In this document: piece after piece, positions 1 to 9,959 of the stretch | Layout: every line of letters begins with the position of its first letter | Numbering within the stretch: position 1 is the stretch's first letter | DNA from: Hygrophila difformis | Taxonomy: Eukaryota > Streptophyta > Magnoliopsida > Lamiales > Acanthaceae | Direction of reading: 5' to 3' | Length of the DNA stretch: 64,000 nucleotides | Assembly (NCBI GenBank): GCA_030278955.1 | Contig: JAOANR010000003.1 | Location: 31,821,227-31,885,226 of the forward strand | Made by a program: the position numbers and the translations under genes | The notes under the pieces: generated by a model | Told to the model about the DNA's origin: nothing | Seen by the model: the letters and a program-made list of their open reading frames with translations, nothing else | The model's database searches: none

Positions 1-31
1 AGAAGAAGCTCGGCAGGAGGAGCATGAATTC

Positions 32-1861
32 ATGGACCAGATGGCGCCTATTTTGCAACGTCCAGTTGGACGAGCTGCAAGAATTAGGGAGGAGGAGGAG
101 GTATCAACTGATGTTGATCACCGTAATTTTCATGTAACTACTTTTTCTTTGCCTGTAAATAGTGAACTCAATACAATGAAAATTGTAATTAAGCAGGTTG
201 AGGAGGAATTCGGAGATGAAACAGCTCATGGAGGAGGAGAGCCAAGTCAGAGGAGAGATGAGGCTGAACCAAGGGATGACCAGCCACAGGAAGGAGACGA
301 TCAAACAGACTGGCACACGAGCGACGAAGAATCTGTCGGATCCATTCGACCAGTCGAGTTCTGGTCCGAGAATACTGTGAGGCAGAGGATGGGCGTTTCA
401 AAGGGATATGAGAAGAAAAAGCTGAGCGCAGAACAGGTTCAAATCAAGTTCAATGGCAATAAAGAAAATGCAGAAAAGTATAAGAAATTGCAGAAAAGGA
501 TAGTGCCGGACAAAGGATTCAGACCCGATGCCCTATCTCACCCCACTGTTGAGACCTTCTACAGGAATCAAGAGTGGGGGAATTTCATGCTACACCAGGA
601 GGAAGATGGCTTCGTGGAGCTGACAAAGGAATTCTTCTGCAATATCGACAAGGCTGCCAGAACAACATGGATCCGAGGACAAGTGATAAACATCGCACCT
701 GACTGGCTGAATCAGTTCTTCGGGACTCCAGATATCCGAAGCGAATTCCCCCCTGATGAGATCATGACAAAGAGAGCCAAGACGAGCGAATATGCGAGGT
801 ATGCAACCTTGGCAAACAGCATGACAAGAATAACTGCCCCCGGGCACACATTCGATGCAAATTGGCTAAGTCTGAAATTCATGCCAACTTATGAGTTTTA
901 CATGTCTAAAATCCGGCCTAATTCGCACCCACACACCACATCTGGGAATGTATTAATGGGATTTGCAAGAATGTGGAGCGGAGCGAAGCTGAATGTGGGG
1001 AGGCATGTGTTCGAAGTGATGATAACCCGGATAGAGGACAGACAAGTGCTATGCTATCCAAATCTGATTAGGAGAATCTGCATTGCTCAGGGAGTTGATT
1101 TGAGTGCTTTCGAGGGTGACGTGGTGGTGAAAGTAAATCCACCCATCAGTGTGCCGAGACTTCCCCTGTGTGAGAGTGTTAAGTATTCTCTCCCTCAGAT
1201 GTTCGGCAGAGACAATCCAGACGACCAATCCTCTTTCATATCAAGTGGGCAAGCATCGAGAAAAAGAAAGAGACAGCCCAAGACAAAGAAGGGAACACAT
1301 AAAACCTGTGCTGATGCAGGACCTTCAAATGTCCAAGAAGAGCCCCCTGCAGATCAAGAGCAAACAGAAGTGCCAAATCCAATTCCGGCAGCTCCGACTC
1401 GACCTCAACCTCAGATGCCTCCTCAAAGCCATAACGTATCTCAATTCCCTGTTGATTCCCAAGCAATTGAGATGGTGAGCAGGATGAGCCAATCTATGCT
1501 CGAGGGAATGAAGTCCATGACTAATGTAGTCATGGCAAGCCAAGAGGAACAGCGAAAAAGGGCCGAAGAGGAACGTGAAGAGCGAAGGAGGGAGAGAGAA
1601 GAAGAACGCCAAGAGCGTAGGAGAGAAAAGGAAGAGAAGCGAAAGGAGAAGCAGGAGAAGGAAAAGAAAGAGGAGGAGTTCAAGAAAATGATGATGGAAA
1701 GGGAAGAGCGCATGCACAGAGAAAGAGTGGAGAGTGAAGAAAAGCAGCGCAAGATGATGGAAACACTGATGCAAGCACTCATCAGTCAACTTCCCAAGCC
1801 ACCCCCACCTCCATCAGATGCAGCAGGACCATCAAATCAGCCAGGAGAGAAAACGGATTGA
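32..1861 (+). CDS. Tat-type element 3' ORF with putative plant transposon protein domain
   Basis: The frame is open back to base 2, so the true start is probably left of the window; the first ATG here is at 32 (609 codons, stop TGA at 1859). Residues about 172-355 resemble the 'putative plant transposon protein' domain found in Tat/Athila-like elements; seen are the blocks VETFYRNQEWGNF, WIRGQVINIAP and NVGRHVFEVMI. A basic stretch near residue 409 (RKRKRQPKTKK) looks like a nuclear localisation signal. Residues about 496-586 are an unbroken, highly charged Glu/Arg/Lys coiled coil, followed by a Pro-rich tail. No zinc knuckle, protease or RT motif is present. Its place just before the 3' LTR fits the extra ORF that some Athila/Tat elements carry after pol (inference). 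Its function is unknown. It is the longest undamaged ORF of the first 40 kb. Confidence 0.65.
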   Translation: MDQMAPILQRPVGRAARIREEEEVSTDVDHRNFHVTTFSLPVNSELNTMKIVIKQVEEEFGDETAHGGGEPSQRRDEAEPRDDQPQEGDDQTDWHTSDEESVGSIRPVEFWSENTVRQRMGVSKGYEKKKLSAEQVQIKFNGNKENAEKYKKLQKRIVPDKGFRPDALSHPTVETFYRNQEWGNFMLHQEEDGFVELTKEFFCNIDKAARTTWIRGQVINIAPDWLNQFFGTPDIRSEFPPDEIMTKRAKTSEYARYATLANSMTRITAPGHTFDANWLSLKFMPTYEFYMSKIRPNSHPHTTSGNVLMGFARMWSGAKLNVGRHVFEVMITRIEDRQVLCYPNLIRRICIAQGVDLSAFEGDVVVKVNPPISVPRLPLCESVKYSLPQMFGRDNPDDQSSFISSGQASRKRKRQPKTKKGTHKTCADAGPSNVQEEPPADQEQTEVPNPIPAAPTRPQPQMPPQSHNVSQFPVDSQAIEMVSRMSQSMLEGMKSMTNVVMASQEEQRKRAEEEREERRREREEERQERRREKEEKRKEKQEKEKKEEEFKKMMMEREERMHRERVESEEKQRKMMETLMQALISQLPKPPPPPSDAAGPSNQPGEKTD

Positions 1862-3475
1862 GTATGCAATGGTCTCTTCAATTGAGCGTAATTGTAAATA
1901 TCATATAAGAGAATTTCATTTCCCGTGTGCAAAATCGTTCTGATTGCAATGGAATCTCTTGTAATTGATGTCATTCACTGTTTTAATTTTGGAATTTTGC
2001 AGTCCAAACAATTTTATTCGTGAAAAGATGTCTGCACAGTCCAAGATGAATAAGTGACTGTCAGGCCAAAAATATGCTGTGGACATACTCTGTATGTCAG
2101 CAGTGCCTCTTTACTGCTTTAAATTAAATAACCAGCAAAAATATGCATAAACTTGCTCTAAATTCACATGTTGAATTTAGGCTTGTGATTAAATTTTCAA
2201 ACTTTTAAATTGGGATAATATAATTGAAGACATGCATGAAATGTATTCCTGAAGTTTTGAGCTATAAAAATTTAATGATGCGATCAGCTTATTGGGTAAT
2301 AAATCTGCATGTTAGAGATTTGGATTGAATAAAGTGTTAGAATTAAGCTTTGATTAAACTTGAGAATATTGTATGACATGAATCAACCCAACCTTGTGAG
2401 ATTTGAGCCATGAGTCACTTTTACTCATCCACTTTCGTTGATTTGTGAATCATTTTAATTGAAGGACACTAGAACTTGCAATTGGGACCGATTCAAGACC
2501 ATGCCATATTCCAAAAATCGAGCATATGATCGAGGCACTTAGAAAAACCCAAATTTTTGGCCTTCTTTTGAAATCCAAACCCAAAAATATTTTCCCTTTA
2601 GGATTGACCACTTTGAGCCTTAAGCCTAATTTTTCTTTGAAGCCCTCTTTATTATTCCTAGCCTTATAAAAAGACCAAAAAAAATTCAAACCCAAGTGTG
2701 CGAGAATGAAATTTTATCAAAGGCATTAAACTTATGATCATCAATCCATATTAATCGGTATGTTATAAACCGATTCAAAAAAAAAAAAGTTTGAATCCCA
2801 TTCAACACAAATAAATTGCAAATGACAAAGCAAATTAGACATAGTCTAATGTCATGCAATAGAAAAGAAAAGCGAAAGAGAAAACGATATTGATGATCAT
2901 AAATTTTAAATAAAAATGCCAAGTTATGATAGATTACTTCTTGCCACTTCTTAGCCCAATAATTTCCCTTTCCTACCTAATGTTACAACCGTATGCCCCG
3001 TTATAACCTTAAATAATACCTCATGATCTCAATTTGAGGAAATGAGCCGGTGGCGATATGGTCTGATTGCAAGCTTATGGGATAATTTAATTAAAGTTGA
3101 TTTTGAGCGGTCATGATAAACCCAATTGAGAGTGAGTGAAAATTCCGATTCTCTTATAAGTAAGGCTCTGTTTCATTGAAAATGTTCATGTCATCCTCTA
3201 ATTCTCATCCTTAATTTTTGCATCTTTCAAACATGATATTCATGAAGGATTAATAATAATGTTTGATTTATAGGCCTGATATAGTGAGCAAGTATCATTT
3301 CATTAAACACTGCAATCAAGGGAATTTAATACTTGTAGTTTTCGATTGTCTTATCCCAATCCAAAAAGAATGTGATTTATGAAGCCACGAAAATGAATTG
3401 AATATGTAGAGTCCGTGTTCTTAGGAACATTGACTCTGACTGCTCGGGGACGATAAGTATTAAATGTGAGGATGT
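1862..3475 (+). other. Non-coding 3' tail of the Tat-type element
   Basis: AT-rich, no coding frame recognised, no repeats of note. Long untranslated segments between the last ORF and the 3' LTR are usual in Tat-group elements. It ends with tgctcggggac and a purine-rich run just before the LTR. Confidence 0.6.
3455..3475 (+). promoter_or_regulatory. Degenerate polypurine tract before the Tat 3' LTR
   Basis: The run aaatgtgaggatgt directly precedes the LTR start TGATAATGG. Its position and resemblance to the aagtgtggggg type of Athila/Tat tracts support a plus-strand priming site. It is interrupted by T, so it is weak or decayed. Confidence 0.45.
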
Positions 3476-3792
3476 TGATAATGGCCAGAAATGACCATTA
3501 TTTTCAATCCATTTCCGTGTCTTAAACGGGCATTTGATCGCATTCCGGTCTTACATTAAGTAAGAAAGCAGTCGAATTGGACTGATTTATGCATAATTGT
3601 AAAAATAATAAGCTGGTGTGAAAAAGGCATAAATATGCAATTTTATTGCATATTTATGTTAGAAAAATCCAAACACATGAGAAAAAGAAAAGAAAATAAA
3701 GAGGACACAAAAAGATGGGAAAAAGAGAGAAAAGCCCACAAAAAGAATATTTTCGGCCCATCTGGCCCAATCCAGCAGGCCCATGAACACCT

Positions 3793-4060
3793 TTGTCGCG
3801 GAAGCCCCTTTGTCGCGATGCATGGTTCCGCGACAAAGGAGGGTTCCGCGACCAAGCAAGCTCAGATGAAGGAGAAGACCAGCCAGATACTTTTGTCGCG
3901 ATACCTTTGTCGCGATGCCCTGTTCCGCGACAAAGGTCTATTCCGCGACAAAGACACCCAATTAGAGACACAAGACCCAGTCGAGAAGCTTTGCCACATG
4001 AAGTGTGTTCCGCGACCAAACTTGGTGCTCCGAGACAAAGCTGTGATGTGTGTGATGTCT
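3793..4060 (+). repeat. Hairpin array, GTCGCG type, upstream of the LTR promoter
   Basis: Repeated inverted arms CTTTGTCGCG and CGCGACAAAG, for example 3808-3839 and 3904-3935, with shorter flanking half-sites such as TTCCGCGACC. It ends about 50 bp before the TATA box. The units can fold as DNA cruciform or RNA stem-loops. Confidence 0.8.
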
Positions 4061-4110
4061 TGAGACACAATGGGCTCAAATCAAGGCCCATGAGCTTAGG
4101 GTTTACCCTC

Positions 4111-4118
4111 TATAAATA
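4111..4118 (+). promoter_or_regulatory. TATA box of the Tat LTR
   Basis: TATAAATA lies between the two hairpin arrays. The corresponding place of the sister LTR has TATAAAAG at 17833. It is therefore the likely core promoter, with transcription starting about 30 bp downstream (inference). Confidence 0.6.
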
Positions 4119-4740
4119 TGAGGTGTTTCCTTTGAGCAAGGTTTGGAAGAATTTTAGAGAGAATATACACTCTTGAAGACAAGTTGGGAGCTCAGTAGTT
4201 TAGTTTAGTTTAGGGTAATTTAGTTAGGTTTTTCTTGTATTATTTAATTTATGCATTAGTTAGATGTAGATTATAGCTTTTTAGTTTAGATAGCCAGTTT
4301 TTACATCTTGTTTCTTGTTCTAAACTTTTGTTTAAGGGTTTCTAATACCCAAATCATGGGTATTAACAAACCCACTTAATAATATGGGAAAACATTCTCC
4401 ATTTGTGTCCCAAAAATCATGAAATGGGTTCCACACCCCATGGATCTTACTGCTTTCGTTTTCTTTGGGTCATTTGATCCTTATTTTGCATTTTAATGTC
4501 ACTGCTTGGTGACTCTTCTTTGGATAATGTTGCATGCTTATGGGTGATCAAGCTTAGATTAGGGTTTCTTAAGTTTTAAGTTTGTTTTATTTCCATTATG
4601 TTCAAGCATGTTCTAGCTAGATTTAAATTCTGTTTTGTTATTTTTAGCTCAGTTTACCTTTTGAATCTGAAATGGGTGAGATCACACACAATGCATGCCA
4701 CTGTTCCACTTTACTTTTCTGACATGTGTCCTGGACACAC

Positions 4741-5200
4741 TTTTGTCGCGGAACAACTCTTGTCGCGGAACCACGTTCCGCGACAAAATGATGCTTTGGC
4801 GACAAAGGTGCCAAAGAACACTTGTTAGCCATATTTTAAAACCCTTGGTCGCGAAACAACTCTGGTTCCGCGACCAAATCCGTGATTAGCGACCAAGGAC
4901 CCAAATACTTATGATTTTATTATGGAAGGGCTTTGTCGCGAAGCAACCTTGTCGCGGAACCACGTTCCGCGACAAAACCTATTGTCCGCGACAAAAATTA
5001 TGCCCTTGTCCAATTTTCAACCTTTTTGTCGCTATACCTCCTTGTCGCGGAACCATGTTCCGCGACAAAATTTTTACTTAGCGACAAAACAAACCCTAAT
5101 TTTCAAAATATCCATTCCTCTTATTTCCCACCCCTTTGTCGCGAAACCCTTGTCGCGGACCCATGGTCCGCGACACAAACTCTATTCCGCGACAAAGTGG
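4741..5200 (+). repeat. Hairpin array, GTCGCG type, downstream of the LTR promoter
   Basis: Five units of roughly 60-70 bp, each an outer pair of arms (TTTGTCGCG / CGCGACAAA) around an inner palindrome (TTGTCGCGGAAC / GTTCCGCGACAA, e.g. 4760-4786). The unit at 4844-4903 uses TGGTCGC / GCGACCA on both arms. The last unit has GGACC / GGTCC at the centre in place of GGAAC / GTTCC. Both changes preserve pairing. Confidence 0.8.
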
Positions 5201-7429
5201 CACCTTTTTGCCAAATTTTTATTCTTCATCTCACCCCATTAATTAATTGAACCTTTATATTAATATTTTGAGGTTGAAATCCAATGATCTCAACCCATGA
5301 TTAATTTGATATAAAGAACTTTGTTCAATTTCCCATTAAAAGATTCTTCTACAAAAATTAAACTCTAATGATCTAAGTATATAATCCGGACTGTAATTAA
5401 TTAATTATGGAATGAGTGATTATTTAGACATGACGAGTGAATATGGAATCAATTCCATATCCTTGCATGAGAAACCAATGTCTCTCATGCAAGATGACCC
5501 AAAAATATTTTCTTTTATTTAGTTATTTTGTCTTTACCCGTGTTGTGTGAAACAGCTAGTAAGAGATATATCAGACTAATGTTGGCGGGTATTCCCACAC
5601 GGATAACTAGCTCGTGGTCTATATATTAATTAAAAGTTGTTATTTTGCATGGTCTGGATAGTGGCCGGTGGAAGCCTTGGCGGTTCGTCCATCCGGGATT
5701 ATAATAGCTGCTCAGCTGACTCCTATCCGGATACAGTTTTCTTTTCTTTATTTTAATTTCAAACCTGAATCTGGAGCTGTAGTAATGTTAGATGATATAT
5801 GCCAATGTCATCTAATAATTATTGCAGTAATAGAACATGTGGGTTTTTATCCAAACTCACAGATAGTGGAGTCTAAGATGACGGCGGCAACTGTCATTTG
5901 AGGCATTCCACTGTCTAAAAATCATTCCATCTGGAATAATTGGGAACTGGATAGCAGATGTTTGCAGTCCAGATCACCCCAGTTATTTCTGGCACTCTTT
6001 TTAGCCAAATAAATTCTTCTAATCTCCGGCTATTTCATCTTTGTGTTTCAACTTCTGTCTAAACCCACCGTATATTTAGGGTTATTTGATTTTACACTTC
6101 TCATATAAAATTATGCATGATAATATTATGTAAATATTGTGGTCATATTATTTTGGGATCCTTCCCTTGGACATAGAAGCCTTGATTTTATAATCAGATG
6201 TCTCATATTAAATTTCCAACAAAAATTCATTTATAAAATCCGGATCTGAGTAAGGGATAAATTCCACAGTTATGACTAATTCATATCCGACTGGGGGTTG
6301 ATTTTGGGAAATTAGAAGCAGAGTCAGCGATTAGGTCTCACCTAGACTGAAAGGATCTGTGTTTTAATTGAGAGTCTAGTACCTGATAGGGAATGATTTT
6401 CAGATTTATTATTTTCCAAAATTGCTGTTTGTTGGAAATCTTGTATTAAATATTGCACTGGGTCAGATTCCACTTGGATTCCGATAAGGTGTGACTGATA
6501 ATACTAGAGGAACAACATTCGGGCCTTGGTTATTTTCTAAGGTAGGGTTGAGTATTCTTTCAACTGCTATCCTCTTCTGCCAAAGCCTATTTTGAGTCCT
6601 GAGTGAGTGCATCCGGAACGAACTAATTTATTAGTCCGTTTCATTAGTTTGTATCTCATAACCACCCGAAGGGAAGTGAACACTGCGAGTTGTTCACTGA
6701 GATTAGGGAATTCTTGATCCACACCCAGTCATCCTGACTGGGGGCTTTCTTTTACTACCAGGGTCAGACTTTCAAAAACCTCCGAGTGATAGGATTTTAA
6801 ATGCTTTCTTTACCGCTTTCTTTTAACTGCTTTCTTTAGAGGTCACTCGGTTGTATTGAGAGTTGCGTAACTGCTACTAGGACAGATAGTTAAGGGATAG
6901 TTCAGGGTTTGATTAGAATATTTGGGTGTGACATGGGGGGATGATAGCGGTACTTGCCACTTCAATAAATGATTTGTCAGGTGTTGCTTGTCCACCACAG
7001 ATGAATAGCATGCCTCTACACGGCCGTGTGAGGGCAGTTGTGAGTCTGTGGTATCTTAGATTTTGCTGTCTTAAGAGCATGTAAACTCCTACTGTAAGTA
7101 CCTGTCTGTTAAAGGGAACATAGTATAGAGAGCATGAGAGTTAGCTAATTGAATGGATTATCCCAAACAAAGATCTGTGTATTAAAATGGAAGTTTAACT
7201 GTGTTTCATCTGAACCTTGTCCAATTTTTATTATTTTCTTCCTGTCCCTTCTGTCATAATTCAAATATGCTTTCTTAGAATAATTGTAACCGCTTTCTTA
7301 GAATAATTTTATTGCTTTCTTAGATTAAATTCAATTCGCCTTCTAGAATAATTTTACCTGCTTTATTTTAATTGCTTTCATAGCTTAGTTTAAATTATGT
7401 CAAGTAGTTGTTAGTCATAACACAAACTT

Positions 7430-7565
7430 GAATCGAGTAACCGAGTGGAAAATCTTAGTAAACGACGTGGGCCCTGCTTCCATCGCACATCCTCCAGTGA
7501 ACGATCCGGTACTTACTATAAATACTGCAATTTTTGACTCCGTGCGCTTTCGGGGGCACAGTTTC
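7430..7565 (+). repeat. Conserved block near the end of the Tat LTR
   Basis: About 130 bp (gagtaaccgagtgg ... ccgtgcgctttcggg) almost identical to 21424-21555 in the solo LTR although surrounding sequence has drifted. The ccgtgcgctt core recalls a segment seen near the end of U5 in Athila/Tat LTRs. It may be a cis signal for RNA processing or reverse transcription (inference). Confidence 0.55.
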
Positions 7566-7966
7566 TTAACACGAGTAAATAAAAAATGTGATTTTTCAGA
7601 AAATACTCATGTAGTGGGAATCTGCCGAAAATTTCATGGTAGGTAATCTCATGACATGAAATCATGAGAAGTATCATGGCACATATGCCGGGGACCCTCA
7701 GTGTGACAGGCTGAAGGTCAATCTATCCCGGTTGTACCATGAGACTTGTCAAAAGTTTCATGACATGAGAGGACTGCAGCGCCATTTGAAATTAAAGCAT
7801 CCCACCTGAGTAATAAAGAGTGACACTCTTAATGTATCCCTAAACCCATTCCATAAATCATAACTCTTTTCGTTTAATAAATTCAAACCTGATATATTTT
7901 ATAATAAATTCAAACTCGATATACTTCAGAAAATACTCGTGTTAGTGAAATTTGTCAAAAGTTTCA

Positions 7967-8600
7967 GTGATAATACTAAAAGACTTGTGTGTATATTTAA
8001 TGAAGCTTTATTTATTTATCACGCTTTTAAATTACACTTCTTAATTATGCCTTTAAATTTTGTATCCTATTCTTGTGTAATTAATTATGCTTTTCCGCTG
8101 CAAGTTAAATTATGAATTTTAAATATTTTCATTGAAGCATGAAATATCTATTCTTTTTAATTAAACACATGTAACCCCTTAATTGTTTTGTTAGGAATTG
8201 ACTTACTCGGTATATTTTTATACTGATAATCCCGTTGTTATTTTTCTTCTACAGAGTATGTCGAGTGATGCATGCCCATGCATTTGGGGGGACTATTTCA
8301 TGAACACTTCCATTTCCTGCATTTTTAATACTGTCTAATCGGGCCTGTAAAACCCGAGTTTTGACCATGTTGGTCGCGATTACTTCCCGCTGCATTACTT
8401 ACTCTATTGCGTGCATGAATGATTGCTATCTCGTATTTTAAATTTAAGTATTATTATTCCGGACTCATTCGTTAAAATGTTTTAAATTCTTTCGAGCACC
8501 CATAGCCTTGCATCTCTTTAGCAAGCTCGAATTGACGTGTCTTGCTAGGGAGATGTGGCGGTGGCATCCCGGCCTGGGTTACCAAATCCGGGGTGTTACA
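7967..8600 (+). repeat. 5' LTR remnant of Tekay A
   Basis: Matches the outer parts of the 3' LTR (16857-16980 joined to 21711-22218) and ends GGGGTGTTACA, the standard Tekay LTR end. Only the last 634 bp remain in view, because the Tat element interrupts it at 7966. Confidence 0.85.
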
Positions 8601-8603
8601 AGT

Positions 8604-8619
8604 TGGTATCAGATCCCGG
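8604..8619 (+). promoter_or_regulatory. Primer binding site, initiator Met tRNA (Tekay A)
   Basis: TGGTATCAGATCCCGG starts 3 nt after the LTR end. It is complementary to the 3' end of plant initiator tRNA-Met apart from one change (AGATC for AGAGC). The same site in Tekay C is TGGTATCAGAGCCCGG. Confidence 0.85.
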
Positions 8620-8997
8620 AATATTTTTTTAAGCTACTATTATTATTTTTAAACCATTATTTTTAAACTAGTATTATTTATAAACCATTACTTTTAAATC
8701 CATTATTATTTTTAAAACTATTATTTTAAGCCCAAAGATATTTCTAGCCCAATATTTAATTATTATGTTAAGCCCAATTATTTTGGCCCAATATAATGGC
8801 CCAAAACTTTTTCCTTAATTTTTGGATTATCCATGTGGATAAATTTATTTTTATAAACCCATGGATAAAAAAAACGTGCATGAATTAATTTTTTATCGGG
8901 GGGATTGCATATGCATATACATGTAAATTTAAAATTCATGCATATCTTAATCTTGCTTGGAATATGTTCTAACTCTAACCTCCCTTGTTGACATTAG
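8620..8997 (+). other. 5' leader of Tekay A
   Basis: AT-rich non-coding leader between primer site and leader ORF, with repeated ttattttaaa words and a ccatg...catgg inverted pair similar to the leaders of the other Tekay elements here (31380-31690, 61380-61545). Confidence 0.5.
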
Positions 8998-9396
8998 ATG
9001 GCCGAACCAAACGCAAACATAATCAATCTGATGATGAAACTAATGAACGCCTACCTAGAATCACAACAACACGTCAATTACTTCAAGATTCGAGTACAGC
9101 AACTAGTGGCTAACATGGCCCATATCGGACATCTTAGGGAGGCAGACCATCACGACATAACCCAACTGCAAAATTAAGTCATGCAGCTCCAAGCCCAAGT
9201 AGCCCAGCTCCAAGACAAGAGTGATGACTTGGAGGAACAAGTAGGGGACCTGGGTTGGGAGTTGACTAACTTAGCCAACGAAGTTGATGGAGTGGTCCTT
9301 CAGAACCCGGCGCCTGACCCCAATATTGCTGCACTCATTGACGTATCGAGCGATGAAGAGGATCCTAATGAGGACACGCCTACATATTCATTCTAG
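8998..9396 (+). pseudogene. Conserved pre-gag leader ORF (coiled coil, acidic tail)
   Basis: An ATG at 8998 opens a frame of 132 codons to TAG at 9394, broken by one TAA at 9175. The N-terminal 59 residues align with an ORF in the same place in Tekay C (60924-61243). Shared blocks are NLM.K.MN, SQQ, and LREADHH followed by QL. After the stop the frame gives heptad-like LQAQVAQLQDKSDDLEEQV, then an acidic tail (SSDEEDPNED) that is also matched in C (SSEEEDPEED). It lies 380 bp after the primer site and 563 bp before gag. I do not recognise a known family; it has no zinc knuckle or enzymatic motif. Retention of both ends in two divergent elements suggests it was once a selected protein, perhaps an accessory oligomerising factor (inference). 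Confidence 0.6.
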
Positions 9397-9959
9397 ACTT
9401 AGTGATCTAGCTATGCACTACTATTAGATATATTTCCCTTTCCGAAACTATTATCAGCACTACTGTCCCGTTTCTATTGCTTGTAACCAAATAAAGTTTT
9501 CCATTGAGCAATAAAATAACAAGCATTATTTTATAAATATATTTAAATTATCCTTTACATTTTATTACATTATTTTTCTCAAATACCTTGAAGAAGCTCA
9601 ACCAAACAAAAGTACAAGTATTAATAGATAAACAATATATATAATAAAGAGATAACAATCATACAAGGGTACCCTCAACCCTAAACCCTGAAAAACCCTA
9701 GACCCTGGGGTCTCAAAAAAAACTGAACAGGTTACTTTTCACGAAAAAAAAAATGAACACGAACGAAAACGAAAACAAAACAACAAGTATTAAACAACTC
9801 CCAACAATAACAATTATTGCACTAAACTCCAAACAACCTCTACTAACAGGTTCCAGTGGATTGATACCTGTTAATACTATCCTTTATTTAGTGAATCACT
9901 TAACAATCATTACCTAATACTTCTCCAAGGAGATCTAAAACTCTTGTGTTTGTAACAGA
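9397..9959 (+). other. Non-coding spacer between leader ORF and gag
   Basis: No gene seen. AT-rich, with A-rich runs and, at about 9672-9710, a short telomere-like stretch (ccctaaaccctgaaaaaccc) that is too short and imperfect to be a telomere remnant. Confidence 0.5.

Larger units (their letters stand above)
1..7966 (+). mobile_element. Tat/Athila-type Ty3/gypsy retrotransposon, 3' portion
   Basis: This is the 3' part of a large LTR retrotransposon: an ORF open at the window edge, about 1.6 kb of non-coding tail, and a 4.49 kb LTR beginning TGATAATGG and ending TTTCA. The words just before the LTR (tgctcggggac, then a weak purine stretch) resemble the pre-LTR end of Athila/Tat elements, by family knowledge. 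A second LTR of the same family stands alone at 16983-21705, which fixes the LTR ends. The sequence right of 7966 matches 16857 onward, so the element sits inside the 5' LTR of Tekay A. Its gag-pol and 5' LTR lie left of the window. Confidence 0.8.
3476..7966 (+). repeat. 3' LTR of the Tat-type element (4491 bp)
   Basis: Starts TG (TGATAATGGCC) and ends CA (AAAAGTTTCA). The ends are set by the solo copy at 16983-21705, which has a perfect target duplication. Backbone similarity to that copy is clear in the first 100 bp, around the promoter, and through most of the 3' half. The two hairpin-rich blocks differ completely. It holds no coding sequence; short ORFs inside it are chance. Confidence 0.85.

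Noticed and set aside
1325..1789. Leu/Phe/Ser-rich minus-strand frames that look like membrane proteins
   Set aside because: Antisense shadow of the Glu/Arg/Lys coiled coil of the Tat ORF.
3793..5200. CRISPR-like array of regularly spaced repeats
   Set aside because: Units are inverted repeats of variable spacing inside a plant LTR, no unique spacers and no cas genes.
7428..7646. 72-codon frame over the conserved Tat LTR block
   Set aside because: The solo copy has indels that change the frame, so conservation is at DNA level, not protein.
9672..9710. Interstitial telomere sequence (ccctaaa-like)
   Set aside because: Only about two imperfect units in an AT-rich leader; better seen as chance or a telo-box.
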